64,000 bases of DNA from Methylotenera_A sp031422335 (GCA_031422335.1 JANOQW010000017.1:1-64000); one strand, 5' to 3'. Positions 49,718 to 58,506 are shown, counted from the first letter of the stretch. A program made the numbers and translations. Notes: generated by a model not told the origin, from the sequence alone.

Positions 49718-51090
49718 TGATGCATATTCATATTTTAGGTATTTGCGGTACATTTATGGGTGGCATTGCAGTGCTGGCCAAGCAGGCAGGGCATCGGGTT
49801 ACTGGCTGTGATGCCAATGTTTATCCGCCGATGAGTACGCAATTAGAGGCGCAGGGTATTGAGTTGATTGAAGGCTTTTCGCCAGAGCAAACCAAATTCA
49901 ATCCTGATATTTATGTGATTGGTAACGTAGTTTCGCGTGGCAATCTGTTGATGGAAGAAGTTTTGAATCTTGGTTTGCCGTATATCTCTGGCCCACAATG
50001 GTTGGCAGAGAATGTGCTGCAAGGCAAGTGGGTATTGGCGGTGGCGGGTACACACGGCAAAACCACAACATCTTCTATGTTAGCGTGGATATTGGAATAT
50101 GCGGGTTTGGCACCTGGCTTTTTGATTGGTGGCGTGCCTGAGAACTTTGGGGTTTCAGCTAGACTTCCCCAGCAACCTAAGCAAGATGCAAAAAGCACTT
50201 CGCCTTTCTTTGTGATTGAGGCAGATGAATACGACACAGCTTTTTTTGATAAGCGTTCAAAATTTGTGCACTACCGCCCACGCACCGCTATTTTGAATAA
50301 TTTAGAGTTTGACCACGCCGACATTTTTGATGATTTGGCGGCGATTGAGAAACAGTTTCATCATTTAGTTAGAACAGTCCCGCAGCAAGGTTTGGTAGTG
50401 AGTAATAAGCAGGAAAGCTTAGAACGCGTGATTGCCAAAGGCTGTTGGAGCAATTTGGAATTTTTTGGCGATGTGCAAGGTTGGCAAATTCAAAACGTGG
50501 ATACGCAAGGCCGTTTTGATGTGCTACTAAATGGCGAACGGCAAGGTAATGTCAGCTGGAATTTGATGGGCGCACACAATCGCATGAATGCGTTAGCCTG
50601 CATTGCCGCTGCGCGTCATGTGGGCGTGGCGCCGTGCATTGCCATTGAGGCGCTAGGCGAATTTAAAAATGTAAAACGCCGCATGGAAGTACGTGGCGTG
50701 GTGAATAATATCACCGTATATGACGATTTCGCACATCACCCCACTGCTATTGAAACCACAGTAGCAGGCTTACGCGCTAAAGTAGGTAGCGCTAGAATTA
50801 TCGCTGTGCTTGAGCCGCGTAGTAACACGATGAAACTGGGTGTAATGAAAGCCGCGTTGCCTGCTTGTTTGAAGGATGCAGACTTGGTGTTTTGTTATGG
50901 TGCAAATTTAGGTTGGGATGCGGCAGAAGTCCTAAAACCGTTGGGACAAAAAGCACAAAGCTTTGATGACCTAGATAAATTAGTGCAAGCCATTGCAAAA
51001 GCAGCCAATTCAGGCGACCATATCTTAGTGATGAGTAATGGCGGCTTTGGTGGCGTGCATCAAAAAATATTGGATGCATTTACTAACTAG
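49717..51090 (+). CDS. mpl: UDP-MurNAc:L-Ala-gamma-D-Glu-meso-DAP ligase Mpl
   Basis: A 457-residue Mur-ligase that recycles murein tripeptide onto UDP-MurNAc. HILGICGTFMGGIAVLAKQAGH opens the nucleotide-sugar domain, GTHGKTTTSSM is the ATP loop, FVIEADEYDTAFFDKRSKFVHYRP is Mpl-specific, and AHHPTAIETT and SNGGFGGVHQKIL end it. TAATGATG at the metH end gives two adjacent ATGs. Works with MltA-type lytic enzymes in wall turnover. Confidence 0.96.
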   Translation: MMHIHILGICGTFMGGIAVLAKQAGHRVTGCDANVYPPMSTQLEAQGIELIEGFSPEQTKFNPDIYVIGNVVSRGNLLMEEVLNLGLPYISGPQWLAENVLQGKWVLAVAGTHGKTTTSSMLAWILEYAGLAPGFLIGGVPENFGVSARLPQQPKQDAKSTSPFFVIEADEYDTAFFDKRSKFVHYRPRTAILNNLEFDHADIFDDLAAIEKQFHHLVRTVPQQGLVVSNKQESLERVIAKGCWSNLEFFGDVQGWQIQNVDTQGRFDVLLNGERQGNVSWNLMGAHNRMNALACIAAARHVGVAPCIAIEALGEFKNVKRRMEVRGVVNNITVYDDFAHHPTAIETTVAGLRAKVGSARIIAVLEPRSNTMKLGVMKAALPACLKDADLVFCYGANLGWDAAEVLKPLGQKAQSFDDLDKLVQAIAKAANSGDHILVMSNGGFGGVHQKILDAFTN

Positions 51091-51113
51091 CAAAAAACGG
51101 AGAAAAGCGAAGT

Positions 51114-52094
51114 TTGAGTGTTGCGCTAAAACAAACAGAAGTGGCTGCAAGGTTAGCCACCACAAAAACCATCAGCGCATTTACTGTGGCGATTTGGCTT
51201 TCTGTTCTTGTTCATGGCGTTATTTTAAGCATCAAGTTTGAGCCAGAATTACGCAAACTGGCTGATAAACTGCCCAGTTTGGACGTAGTATTGGTGAATG
51301 CAAAAACTAAAACTGCACCAGATAAAGCTGAATTACTAGCACAAGCCAATTTGGACCGCGGTGGTAATACCGATGAAAACCGCAAGCTGAAAACTGCACT
51401 GCCCGCGCCAAAAGAAAGAACCACCGAAGTAAAATTACAGCCAAACTCTGAAGCACGCAGCGCGGCAAAATCGGCCAAGTTAAAAGCACAAGAAACGCGC
51501 GAGCAAAAGCGCGTGGATGATCTAGAAAAGCAAGCGCAAGAGCTGTTAACCCAAATTAACTCGACCAAAAAAATAGAATCGAATCCCACGCAAAATGCAG
51601 CATCTGCTGATCCAGAGCAAGGTGAGCAAAAAGCTAAATCAAAAACATTTGACCGTGCCGATTTAATTGCTGCCAGCCTTGAGATGGATAGGTTGCAAGC
51701 GCAAATTGATAAGCGGCAAGAAGAATACCAAAAACGCCCCAAACGTAAATTTATTGGTGCGCGTACCAAAGAGTACCGGTTTGCATTGTATGTGGAATCA
51801 TGGCGACAAAAGGTAGAGCGCATCGGTAACATGAATTACCCCGAGGCAGCAAGAGCGCAAAAATTGTATGGTCAATTGCGCATGACGGTATCGATTAAAG
51901 CCGATGGTAGCCTAGAAAGCGTGGTCATCGACCAGCCATCGAATCACAAAGTATTAGATGAGGCAGCTAAGCGCATTGTCGAGTTGGGGGCGCCATATGC
52001 AGTGTTTCCTGCAGATATTAAGCATGATACGGATATTTTGAGCATTACCCGAACATGGACTTTTACCCAAGACGACCAACTTGCTACTCAGTAG
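51114..52094 (+). CDS. TonB-like energy-transducer protein
   Basis: A 326-residue protein with one N-terminal membrane segment (FTVAIWLSVLVHGVILSI), a long charged linker with coiled coil (about 90-200) instead of the usual Pro-rich spacer, and a TonB C-terminal domain (YVESWRQKVERIGNMNYPEAARAQKLYGQLRMTVSI... with DGSLESVVIDQPSNHKVLDEAA, in two parts). The start is TTG; GGAG lies about ten bases upstream. No exbBD is adjacent. It may serve an outer-membrane transporter or a TonB-like scaffold role. Confidence 0.88.
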   Translation: MSVALKQTEVAARLATTKTISAFTVAIWLSVLVHGVILSIKFEPELRKLADKLPSLDVVLVNAKTKTAPDKAELLAQANLDRGGNTDENRKLKTALPAPKERTTEVKLQPNSEARSAAKSAKLKAQETREQKRVDDLEKQAQELLTQINSTKKIESNPTQNAASADPEQGEQKAKSKTFDRADLIAASLEMDRLQAQIDKRQEEYQKRPKRKFIGARTKEYRFALYVESWRQKVERIGNMNYPEAARAQKLYGQLRMTVSIKADGSLESVVIDQPSNHKVLDEAAKRIVELGAPYAVFPADIKHDTDILSITRTWTFTQDDQLATQ

Positions 52095-52102
52095 CCATTA
52101 TC

Positions 52103-52182
52103 TTTCGCTTTTATGCGTTGTTTTTTTACTCGCCGTACAAATGCGTACTGTCTTCGTAAAAATGCCTAGCCTAAAAGCGAAA
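52103..52182. repeat. Composite inverted repeat with GTAC centre
   Basis: TTTCGCTTTTA at 52103-52113 pairs perfectly with TAAAAGCGAAA at 52172-52182. Nested inside are TTTTTTTAC/GTAAAAA arms and a central GTAC-AAATGC-GTAC. Architecture is like 967-1025. It follows the TonB-like gene. Confidence 0.65.
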
Positions 52183-52222
52183 TCTGAATGACTAGTAACT
52201 TTGACTATTTTTTAGAAAAATA

Positions 52223-52537
52223 ATGACCAATTTTTATCAATACCACGTATTTTTTTGCTTAAATCAGCGTGATAACGGCGAAGCCTGCTGCATGGATAAA
52301 GGCGCAGAAGCGGCGTTTGATCACATGAAAATGCGTGTAAAAAAACTAAAATTGAATGGCGAAGGTAAAGTGCGTATTAATCGTTCTGGTTGTTTAGATA
52401 GATGCGCGCAAGGCCCGCTGATGGTGGTTTACCCGCAAGCCATTTGGTACACATTTGTGGATAACGAAGACATTGATGAAATTATTGAAAGCCATTTGGT
52501 GAACGGCAAAGTGGTCGAGCGTTTAGTTATTAGCTAG
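52223..52537 (+). CDS. Thioredoxin-like [2Fe-2S] ferredoxin
   Basis: 104 residues, single domain. Cysteines in FFCLNQRDNGEACC and SGCLDRCAQGPLMVVYP have the spacing of the TRX-like [2Fe-2S] ferredoxin family. No export signal. Its 3' end overlaps the convergent HIT gene by 15 bases. Function as a small electron carrier is inferred from the family; the usual partner is unknown. Confidence 0.9.
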   Translation: MTNFYQYHVFFCLNQRDNGEACCMDKGAEAAFDHMKMRVKKLKLNGEGKVRINRSGCLDRCAQGPLMVVYPQAIWYTFVDNEDIDEIIESHLVNGKVVERLVIS

Positions 52538-52960
52538 TGCGCACGCAATATGCGCTTTTATTTTATCAATTAACATTGATTTGGCATGGCCAGAGAGCGC
52601 ATGGATATTGGGTTGCAGAGCATCATTTGTAGCCACACCCCAATGACTGTTTGGAAAATGCTTGTCATCTGCAAAACGCGGGATAATATGCCAGTGTAAG
52701 TGTGGGGTTTTGTTACCAAGGCTGGCCAAGTTAATTTTTTCTGGATTCACCACTTCGCGCATGGCCACTTCTACTGCGAATACTACTTCCATCATGCGCG
52801 CGCGCTGTTCAGGTGCTAAATCGCTCATTTCTTTGATATGCTCAACTAGTTCTACACGGCAATAGGCAGGGTAATCAGCATCATTTAGTAGCACCACACG
52901 GCAAAAATTATCTTGCCACAAAATTTCGTGTGGGCTGGGTTTACATAAGTCGCAAGTCAT
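52523..52960 (-). CDS. HIT-family nucleotide hydrolase/transferase
   Basis: 145 residues with the histidine triad HLHWHIIPRFADD. CDLC opening, ADYPAYCRVELVEHIKEMSDL and INLASLGNKTPHLHW place it in the betaproteobacterial HIT group. The C-terminal 35 residues after HWGVATND are not typical; this part includes the repeat-like 52589-52623 sequence (LQPNIHALSGHA). One-base overlap of start with the nadA stop (TAATG) shows coupling. Substrate likely a nucleoside phosphoramidate or similar. Confidence 0.9.
   Translation of the reverse strand: MTCDLCKPSPHEILWQDNFCRVVLLNDADYPAYCRVELVEHIKEMSDLAPEQRARMMEVVFAVEVAMREVVNPEKINLASLGNKTPHLHWHIIPRFADDKHFPNSHWGVATNDALQPNIHALSGHAKSMLIDKIKAHIACALANN
52589..52623 (-). 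repeat. Hairpin-repeat-like segment inside the HIT gene
   Basis: On the minus strand ATGCTCTGCAACCC, loop AATATCCATGC, then GCTCTCTGGCC. Left arm and loop match the intergenic family almost fully; right arm is degraded. It encodes NDALQPNIHALSGH in a poorly conserved C-terminal extension, so an in-frame insertion is plausible. Confidence 0.5.
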
Positions 52961-54057
52961 TACGAGGCAGCAAGCATGCGCTCTAGCGTTAATTTTGCTA
53001 AAACAGCTTCATGTGCAGGCACTTTAATTTGGTTGACTACATTGCCTTCGGCCAAATTCTCTAGTGTCCAGGCCAAATGTTGCGGGTCAATGCGTGCCAT
53101 GGTTGAACATTCGCACACCACGTGGCTCATAAATTGTACGTGTTTACCTTGCGGTTTCATTTGTTCTGCCAAACGTGTGACCAAGTTCAACTCTGTACCA
53201 ACCAGCCATTTGGTGTTGGCTGGCGCGTCTGAAACAGTTCTTAGAATATACTCAGTTGAGCCGACAAAATCAGAGTTTAAACACACTTCAAACGGTGCTT
53301 CGGGGTGAGAGATTACATGGCCATCGGGATGCAGTTTTCGAAAATGTTCAATATTTTGTAGGCGGAACATTTGATGCACCGCACAGTGGCCTTTCCACAA
53401 CAAAATCTTAGCGTTTTGAATTTGCTCAACGGTTAAGCCACCTTGCGGTTGGTCTGGGTCCCAAATTGGCATTTGCTCTAATGGGATGCCCATTTTATGG
53501 CCTGACCATCTGCCCAAGTTTTGATCGGGAAAGAACAACACTTTCTCGCGCTGTTTAAAGCTCCAGTCCAATATTTTTGGTGCGTTGGTGCTGGTGCAAA
53601 CAATACCACCATGCTCCCCACAGAATGCTTTTAAATCTGCCGCCGAATTAATGTAAGTCACTGGCGTGATTTTTTCATCAAAATTCAGCACTTTACTCAA
53701 TTCGCGGTAACTGCGCTCTACTTTGGCCAAGTTAGCCATATCCGCCATGCTGCAGCCAGCAGCTAGGTCCGGCAATACAACTATCTGTTCGGGGCGGCTT
53801 AAAATATCGGCCACTTCGGCCATGAAATGTACGCCTAAAAATACAATAAATTCGGCATCTAAATCTTCACAATATTTAGAGAGCTTGAGTGAATCACCAG
53901 TGAAATCGGCATGGCGATACACACTTTCGTGCTGGTAGTGGTGGCCTAAAATCACCAAGCGTTTACCCAATTTATTGCGTGCAGCAATAATGCGGCGCTG
54001 GCAATCGGCGTCTTCTACTGCTTGGTATTTTTCGAATTTTATGGCTGCGGTTTGCAT
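52960..54057 (-). CDS. nadA: Quinolinate synthase NadA
   Basis: A 365-residue [4Fe-4S] enzyme making quinolinate for NAD synthesis. LGKRLVILGHHYQHESVY, AAGCSMADMAN, GIVCTSTNAPKIL and VVCECSTMARIDP supply the three cluster cysteines and pocket. It does not carry the extra domain found in some long forms. First gene of nadA-HIT. No nadB nearby. Confidence 0.97.
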   Translation of the reverse strand: MQTAAIKFEKYQAVEDADCQRRIIAARNKLGKRLVILGHHYQHESVYRHADFTGDSLKLSKYCEDLDAEFIVFLGVHFMAEVADILSRPEQIVVLPDLAAGCSMADMANLAKVERSYRELSKVLNFDEKITPVTYINSAADLKAFCGEHGGIVCTSTNAPKILDWSFKQREKVLFFPDQNLGRWSGHKMGIPLEQMPIWDPDQPQGGLTVEQIQNAKILLWKGHCAVHQMFRLQNIEHFRKLHPDGHVISHPEAPFEVCLNSDFVGSTEYILRTVSDAPANTKWLVGTELNLVTRLAEQMKPQGKHVQFMSHVVCECSTMARIDPQHLAWTLENLAEGNVVNQIKVPAHEAVLAKLTLERMLAAS

Positions 54058-54067
54058 AATGACTATT

Positions 54068-54517
54068 TTATAACTTTAAGTTGTTTCTTTCACCTAATCT
54101 TTTTAGTGCATCAATATTGGTCCAGCTAAATACGCGCGTTGCAGCTTCGCGCCAATCTACCCACTCGTAGTGCGTATGTTCATCGGCGGCTAAGGTAATA
54201 TCCATGCGGCTTGGCAGACATAAACCAAAAAGATGTTCGCGGTTTTCTACCACACCTGCTGCATAGCGGTGGCGCCAATGAGGGTAAATTTCGTACACAT
54301 TACTTGCTTGCCAATCTTGAAAATCATACTTAGCCGCATCCAAGCCAGTTTCTTCCATCACCTCACGAATTGCCGCTTGCTTGGGGGTTTCGTCGCCTTC
54401 TACACTGCCAGTGACCGATTGCCAAAAACCTGCTTTATCGGCGCGCTGCATAATCAACACTTGTAAATCGGCGGTGTGGATGAGCACCAGCGCAGAAATG
54501 GGGGTTTTAAAGGTCAA
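54068..54517 (-). CDS. nudB: Dihydroneopterin triphosphate diphosphatase (NudB-like Nudix hydrolase)
   Basis: 149 residues. The Nudix box is GSVEGDETPKQAAIREVMEETGLD, given here in parts: GSVEGDE and REVMEETGLD, matching G-x5-E-x7-REUXEEXGU. EIYPHWRHRYAAGVVENREHLFGLCLP and HTHYEWVDWREAAT are NudB-like. Removes pyrophosphate from dihydroneopterin triphosphate in folate synthesis. Starts at TTG. A fragment of the hairpin repeat (54193-54220) lies in frame as SRMDIT. Between ispH and nadA on the same strand. Confidence 0.9.
   Translation of the reverse strand: MTFKTPISALVLIHTADLQVLIMQRADKAGFWQSVTGSVEGDETPKQAAIREVMEETGLDAAKYDFQDWQASNVYEIYPHWRHRYAAGVVENREHLFGLCLPSRMDITLAADEHTHYEWVDWREAATRVFSWTNIDALKRLGERNNLKL
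54193..54220 (-). repeat. Hairpin-repeat-like segment inside nudB
   Basis: On the minus strand TGCCAAGCCGCATGGATATT matches the left arm plus loop of the intergenic repeat read in the opposite sense. It encodes LPSRMDIT in a variable loop of the Nudix fold. Partial copy only. Confidence 0.4.
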
Positions 54518-54546
54518 AGTTATAATTCAAAATAAAAATTCAAAGG

Positions 54547-55527
54547 TTAAATTGTTTTTGCCGCTTGGATTAAGTTTTTAGGCAACTGAAACACAACGCT
54601 TTCAACTACGCCTTGTAACTCAGACACGTTATCAGCGCCTAAAGTTTGCAGTTTCGCAATCACCTCTTTCACCAAAATTTCGGGCGCGGAGGCACCAGCG
54701 GAAACGCCAATTTTTTTCTTGCCAATCAACCATTCCGGCTTTAAATACGTCGCGTTATCTACCATGTAGGCCTCAATACCTTGATTTTGCGCAACTTCGC
54801 GTAATCTGTTGGAATTTGAACTATTGGGCGAGCCGACTACAATCACTAGATCACAATCTTTGGCCATAATTTTTACCGCATCTTGGCGGTTTTGCGTGGC
54901 GTAGCAAATATCATCGCTTTTTGGCGCATGAATATTGGGAAATTTTTCTTTAAGTGCATCAATCACCACCGCTGCATCGTCCATCGATAGCGTGGTTTGT
55001 GTCACATAGGCCAATTTATCTGGATTTTTAATATTCAATTTAGCCACGTCTTCAGGCATTTCGACTAAGTACATCGCCAAACTCGTGTCTTCGGTTTCAT
55101 CAACTTGCCCCATGGTCCCCTCAACTTCGGGGTGACCTTTATGGCCTATCATAATAATTTCCATGCCAGCTTTGCGCATTTTGGCGACTTCGATATGTAC
55201 TTTGGTGACGAGCGGACAGGTGGCATCAAACGCAATTAAACCGCGACTTTCTGCCTCTGCCCGAATGGCTTTTGAGACGCCGTGCGCACTAAAAATCACC
55301 GTACTGCCTTTGGGAATTACATCTAATTCTTCCACAAAAATGGCGCCTTTGGCACGCAACTCATCCACAACGAACTTATTATGCACCACCTCGTTACGCA
55401 CATAAATGGGTGCGCCAAACTTTTCTAGCGCTTGCTCCACAATAATAATGGCGCGATCTACCCCAGCGCAAAAGCCACGCGGATTGGCTAACACAATATC
55501 TAGCGCTGCTTGTTTTTGACTATTCAA
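54547..55527 (-). CDS. ispH: 4-hydroxy-3-methylbut-2-enyl diphosphate reductase IspH
   Basis: A 326-residue iron-sulfur enzyme completing isopentenyl and dimethylallyl diphosphate by the MEP pathway. The three cluster cysteines are in NPRGFCAGVDRAI, DATCPLVTKVH and DDICYATQNRQDA; SAGASAPEILV is near the end. Translation appears to start at TTG (NSQKQAALD). Divergent from purU over 56 bases, which must hold both promoters. Confidence 0.97.
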   Translation of the reverse strand: MNSQKQAALDIVLANPRGFCAGVDRAIIIVEQALEKFGAPIYVRNEVVHNKFVVDELRAKGAIFVEELDVIPKGSTVIFSAHGVSKAIRAEAESRGLIAFDATCPLVTKVHIEVAKMRKAGMEIIMIGHKGHPEVEGTMGQVDETEDTSLAMYLVEMPEDVAKLNIKNPDKLAYVTQTTLSMDDAAVVIDALKEKFPNIHAPKSDDICYATQNRQDAVKIMAKDCDLVIVVGSPNSSNSNRLREVAQNQGIEAYMVDNATYLKPEWLIGKKKIGVSAGASAPEILVKEVIAKLQTLGADNVSELQGVVESVVFQLPKNLIQAAKTI

Positions 55528-55583
55528 CTCAATAAAGCCTTGATAATTAGGTATAATTGCAAAAAATTTAACTGCATAACGAT

Positions 55584-56459
55584 ATGAAAAACACCGCTAC
55601 TTTACTCATCACCTGCCCAGATACCAAAGGCATTGTGGCAGCTATTGCTGATTTTTTATATCAGCACAATGCCAATATTTTACACGCAGACCAGCACCAA
55701 GATGCAGAAAATAACTTATTTTTAATGCGCGTGGAGTGGGATGCTACTGGTTTCACTTTGGGTGAATCGAATTTTAATCTGGATGAAGCGGCTTTTGGTA
55801 AAGCATTCGCCGCCATCGCTGCTAAGTTTAGCATGCAATGGCAGCTAAACTTCAGCCAGCACAAAACCCGCGTGGCCATTATGGTGTCGCAATACGACCA
55901 TTGTTTGGCCGATTTGCTGCACCGCCATAAAAGTGGCGAGCTGGCATGCGAGATTCCACTGGTGATTAGTAACCATCGCGATACCGAAGATTTAGTTAAG
56001 TTTTACGGCATGGATTTTCATTATTTGCCTGTGACTAAAGATAATAAGGCTGAAGTAGAAGCGGCGCAGTTTAAGTTGTTTGCTGATTACAACATCGATT
56101 TAATTGTGTTGGCGCGTTATATGCAAATTTTATCGCCCGATTTTGTACAGCGATACCCGCAAAGAATTATTAATATTCACCACTCATTCTTACCCGCGTT
56201 TATTGGTGCCAAGCCTTATCATCGTGCATTTGAACGTGGCGTTAAACTCATCGGTGCCACTGGCCATTATGTGACCGAAGTGCTGGATGAAGGCCCGATT
56301 ATCGAGCAAGATATTGATAGAATCTCGCATCGTGACCAAGTGGAAGATTTGATTCAAAAAGGCCGTGATTTAGAGCGCTCGGTGTTGGCTAAAGCCGTGC
56401 GCTGGCACATAGAAAACCGTATTTTGTTGTACGCCAATAAAACGGTGATTTTTGATTAG
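55584..56459 (+). CDS. purU: Formyltetrahydrofolate deformylase PurU
   Basis: 291 residues: an N-terminal ACT domain (ITCPDTKGIVAAIADFLYQHNANIL) and a formyltransferase-fold hydrolase domain with NIHHSFLPAFIGAKPYH and GHYVTEVLDEGPIIEQD. It hydrolyses 10-formyl-THF to formate and THF; in C1-users this affects flux between folate and formate. Followed by a strong terminator. Confidence 0.96.
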   Translation: MKNTATLLITCPDTKGIVAAIADFLYQHNANILHADQHQDAENNLFLMRVEWDATGFTLGESNFNLDEAAFGKAFAAIAAKFSMQWQLNFSQHKTRVAIMVSQYDHCLADLLHRHKSGELACEIPLVISNHRDTEDLVKFYGMDFHYLPVTKDNKAEVEAAQFKLFADYNIDLIVLARYMQILSPDFVQRYPQRIINIHHSFLPAFIGAKPYHRAFERGVKLIGATGHYVTEVLDEGPIIEQDIDRISHRDQVEDLIQKGRDLERSVLAKAVRWHIENRILLYANKTVIFD

Positions 56460-56474
56460 TAAAAATAATAGACA

Positions 56475-56507
56475 CAAAAAAGCGGAGTTTTAACTCCGCT
56501 TTTTTTA
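56475..56507. terminator. Rho-independent terminator after purU
   Basis: AAAAAAGCGGAG-TTTTAA-CTCCGCTTTTTTT, perfect stem with A/T runs, usable for purU (+) and the lipoprotein gene at 56537 (-). Confidence 0.95.
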
Positions 56508-56536
56508 CAGTACATTATTTACGACACAGCTGATAA

Positions 56537-56722
56537 TTAACTATCTGCAGGCATCGTGTCGGGTAAGTCTTCTACTGCTTCATCATCGTACTCCGCAACT
56601 TCTTCTAACGGGCTGGCATCACCAATTTCTGCAGCAGTAAATGGTGTGGTATTAACAACAGGTTTAGATGCGCATCCCACAACAAACAACATCATTAAAA
56701 AAGCCAATAAAATTTTATACAT
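56537..56722 (-). CDS. Small acidic lipoprotein of 61 residues
   Basis: Signal peptide ending in lipobox VVGC at residue 17; mature part is acidic (EYDDEAVEDLPDTMPADS). GGGAGAATATAA is the ribosome-binding site. Follows the 56764-56901 gene on the same strand by about 40 bases; both encode tiny exported acidic proteins. No family recognised. Confidence 0.75.
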   Translation of the reverse strand: MYKILLAFLMMLFVVGCASKPVVNTTPFTAAEIGDASPLEEVAEYDDEAVEDLPDTMPADS

Positions 56723-56763
56723 TTATATTCTCCCTAAATCGTTATCGTTATAATAAATAGCAA

Positions 56764-56901
56764 TTATTCTGCTGCAGGCGCATCTAGTGCAGGCGCTGCC
56801 ACTTCTTCTTCAGGTGCAATTTCAGGTAGTGCTTCATCAGCAAAAGCAACAGAAACGTTTAAGGCAGCTAACGCTAACATCATCGCAAACAAACTTTTCA
56901 T
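56764..56901 (-). CDS. Small exported acidic peptide of 45 residues
   Basis: A signal peptide (MKSLFAMMLALAALNVSVAFA) precedes a mature acidic/Ala-Pro-rich tail (EIAPEEEVAAPALDAPAAE). AGGGG lies at six bases from this ATG; an ATG six bases earlier is less well spaced. Likely cotranscribed with the lipoprotein gene at 56537. Below usual length thresholds, but signal peptide and RBS support it. The tail resembles the acidic Ala-rich extension of the window's AmtB only in composition. Confidence 0.65.
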   Translation of the reverse strand: MKSLFAMMLALAALNVSVAFADEALPEIAPEEEVAAPALDAPAAE

Positions 56902-57006
56902 ACTCATCCCCTGTGATAATTTTAATTAAATTTTAAGTTACCAAAAATAACGCCGAAACAACAATTTACACCCAGTTAAGTTTGCTTGCAACATAAATAA
57001 AATGGC

Positions 57007-58251
57007 CTATTTTAAGCAGCTTTCTAATGCAAATAAATCGGCAATTTTTTCGCGCTGACGCACTACAAAAACTTGGCCGCCATCTACTATCACTTCGGCT
57101 GCACGACCGCGTGTATTATAGTTGCTGGCCATACTCATGCCATAAGCACCCGCTGACATAATCGCTAATAAATCGCCCTCGGCTAAGTTTAAATTTCTAT
57201 CGTGGCCTAAAAAATCGCCGCTTTCGCACACGGGGCCGACAATCTCATAAACGGTGCTTGCAGCTGCGCGTATTTTTACTGGCACAATATCGTGATAGGC
57301 ATCGTACAAGGCTGGCCGCATCAGGTCGTTCATGGCGGCATCGACAATAGCAAAGTTTTTCGCCTCACTCGGTTTTAGGTACTCTACTTTTGTTAGCAGT
57401 ACACCCGCATTGCCCACCAGCGCACGGCCTGGCTCAAACAACAGTTTTACGTTTCTATTGGCTAACTTATCTAAAATGGCTTTGGCATAAGTGGCAAATT
57501 CTGGCGGCGTTTCATCGCTGTAAGTAATGCCAATACCGCCACCCACGTCGATGTGGCTAATGTGGATATTTTTTTGTGCTAATTTATCTACCAAGCCCAA
57601 AATTAAATCCAGCGCCTCTATAAACGGAGCCAGCTCGGTAATTTGCGATCCTATATGGTAATCGACGCCATGCACCGCAATGTTAGGCATGGCGGCGGCG
57701 GCCTCGTAAACGCTAATCGCTTCATCAAACGCCACGCCAAATTTATTGTTTTTTAAACCTGTGGAAATATAGGGGTGGGTTTTGGCATCTACATTCGGGT
57801 TTACGCGTAGCGACACAGGTGCAATTTTGCCCATACTTTTTGCGACATCATCTAAGCGTGTTAGCTCGCTGGCCGATTCTACATTAAAGCAAAAAATGCC
57901 AGCTTCCAACGCTGCGCGCATTTCATCAGCAGTTTTACCCACACCAGAGAACACAATTTTTTGTGGATCGCCGCCAGCGGCTAGCACCCGCGCCAGCTCG
58001 CCACCAGAAACGATATCAAAACCTGCGCCCAATTTGGCAAATATATTCAAAATGGCAATATTGGGATTGGCTTTCACTGCAAAACACACCAAATGGTTGC
58101 TGCCAATAAGGCCAGCTTTAAAATCAGTAAACGCCTGCGTTAAGGCGGCTTTGCTATACACATAACATGGCGTTCCATGTTGGTTGGCGATGTAGCTCAG
58201 CGCCACGTTTTCGGCGTGTAATTCACCACTTTTGACTTCAAAAACATTCAC
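57007..58251 (-). CDS. lysA: Diaminopimelate decarboxylase LysA
   Basis: A 414-residue PLP enzyme giving lysine from meso-DAP. The Schiff-base lysine is in CFAVKANPNIAIL; GFDIVSGGELARVLAAG, HIDVGGGIGITY and GPVCESGDFLG follow; the C-terminal sheet ends the chain normally. Starts at GTG. LptM precedes it by 27 bases on the same strand, the standard lptM-lysA pairing in Proteobacteria. Confidence 0.97.
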   Translation of the reverse strand: MNVFEVKSGELHAENVALSYIANQHGTPCYVYSKAALTQAFTDFKAGLIGSNHLVCFAVKANPNIAILNIFAKLGAGFDIVSGGELARVLAAGGDPQKIVFSGVGKTADEMRAALEAGIFCFNVESASELTRLDDVAKSMGKIAPVSLRVNPNVDAKTHPYISTGLKNNKFGVAFDEAISVYEAAAAMPNIAVHGVDYHIGSQITELAPFIEALDLILGLVDKLAQKNIHISHIDVGGGIGITYSDETPPEFATYAKAILDKLANRNVKLLFEPGRALVGNAGVLLTKVEYLKPSEAKNFAIVDAAMNDLMRPALYDAYHDIVPVKIRAAASTVYEIVGPVCESGDFLGHDRNLNLAEGDLLAIMSAGAYGMSMASNYNTRGRAAEVIVDGGQVFVVRQREKIADLFALESCLK

Positions 58252-58278
58252 AATTCACATCAATTCTATATTAGGTGA

Positions 58279-58506
58279 TTATTGAGCAAGGCTGGCAGGC
58301 GCACTGCTATTGGCTTCTGGCGCATCTTTTTTTGTAGCATCATTATTCACGCCTTTATCAATATCTTTTCCAACATCTTTTTCTACACCTTGCGGGTAAC
58401 GCTGCTCGGGAATATATAGTGGGCCTTTGGTGCCGCAACCTGCCAGCGTTAAATAAGCCAAGCAAGCCAATAAAATAGGCACAGTTTTAAACACAGTTTT
58501 TAACAT
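58279..58506 (-). CDS. lptM: LptM (YifL-type) LPS-translocon lipoprotein
   Basis: About 75 residues. Lipobox and family motif LTLAGCGTKGPLYIPEQ are diagnostic; LptM helps mature LptD at the outer membrane. The tail (GVEKDVGKDIDKGVNND) is charged and poorly conserved. Upstream ATG two codons earlier is possible; the second has better spacing to GAG. Followed by lysA. Confidence 0.92.
   Translation of the reverse strand: MLKTVFKTVPILLACLAYLTLAGCGTKGPLYIPEQRYPQGVEKDVGKDIDKGVNNDATKKDAPEANSSAPASLAQ

Noticed and set aside
52223..52960. Ferredoxin-HIT overlap as a fusion or frameshift
   Set aside because: The two genes converge on opposite strands with a 15-base overlap of 3' ends, which is ordinary.
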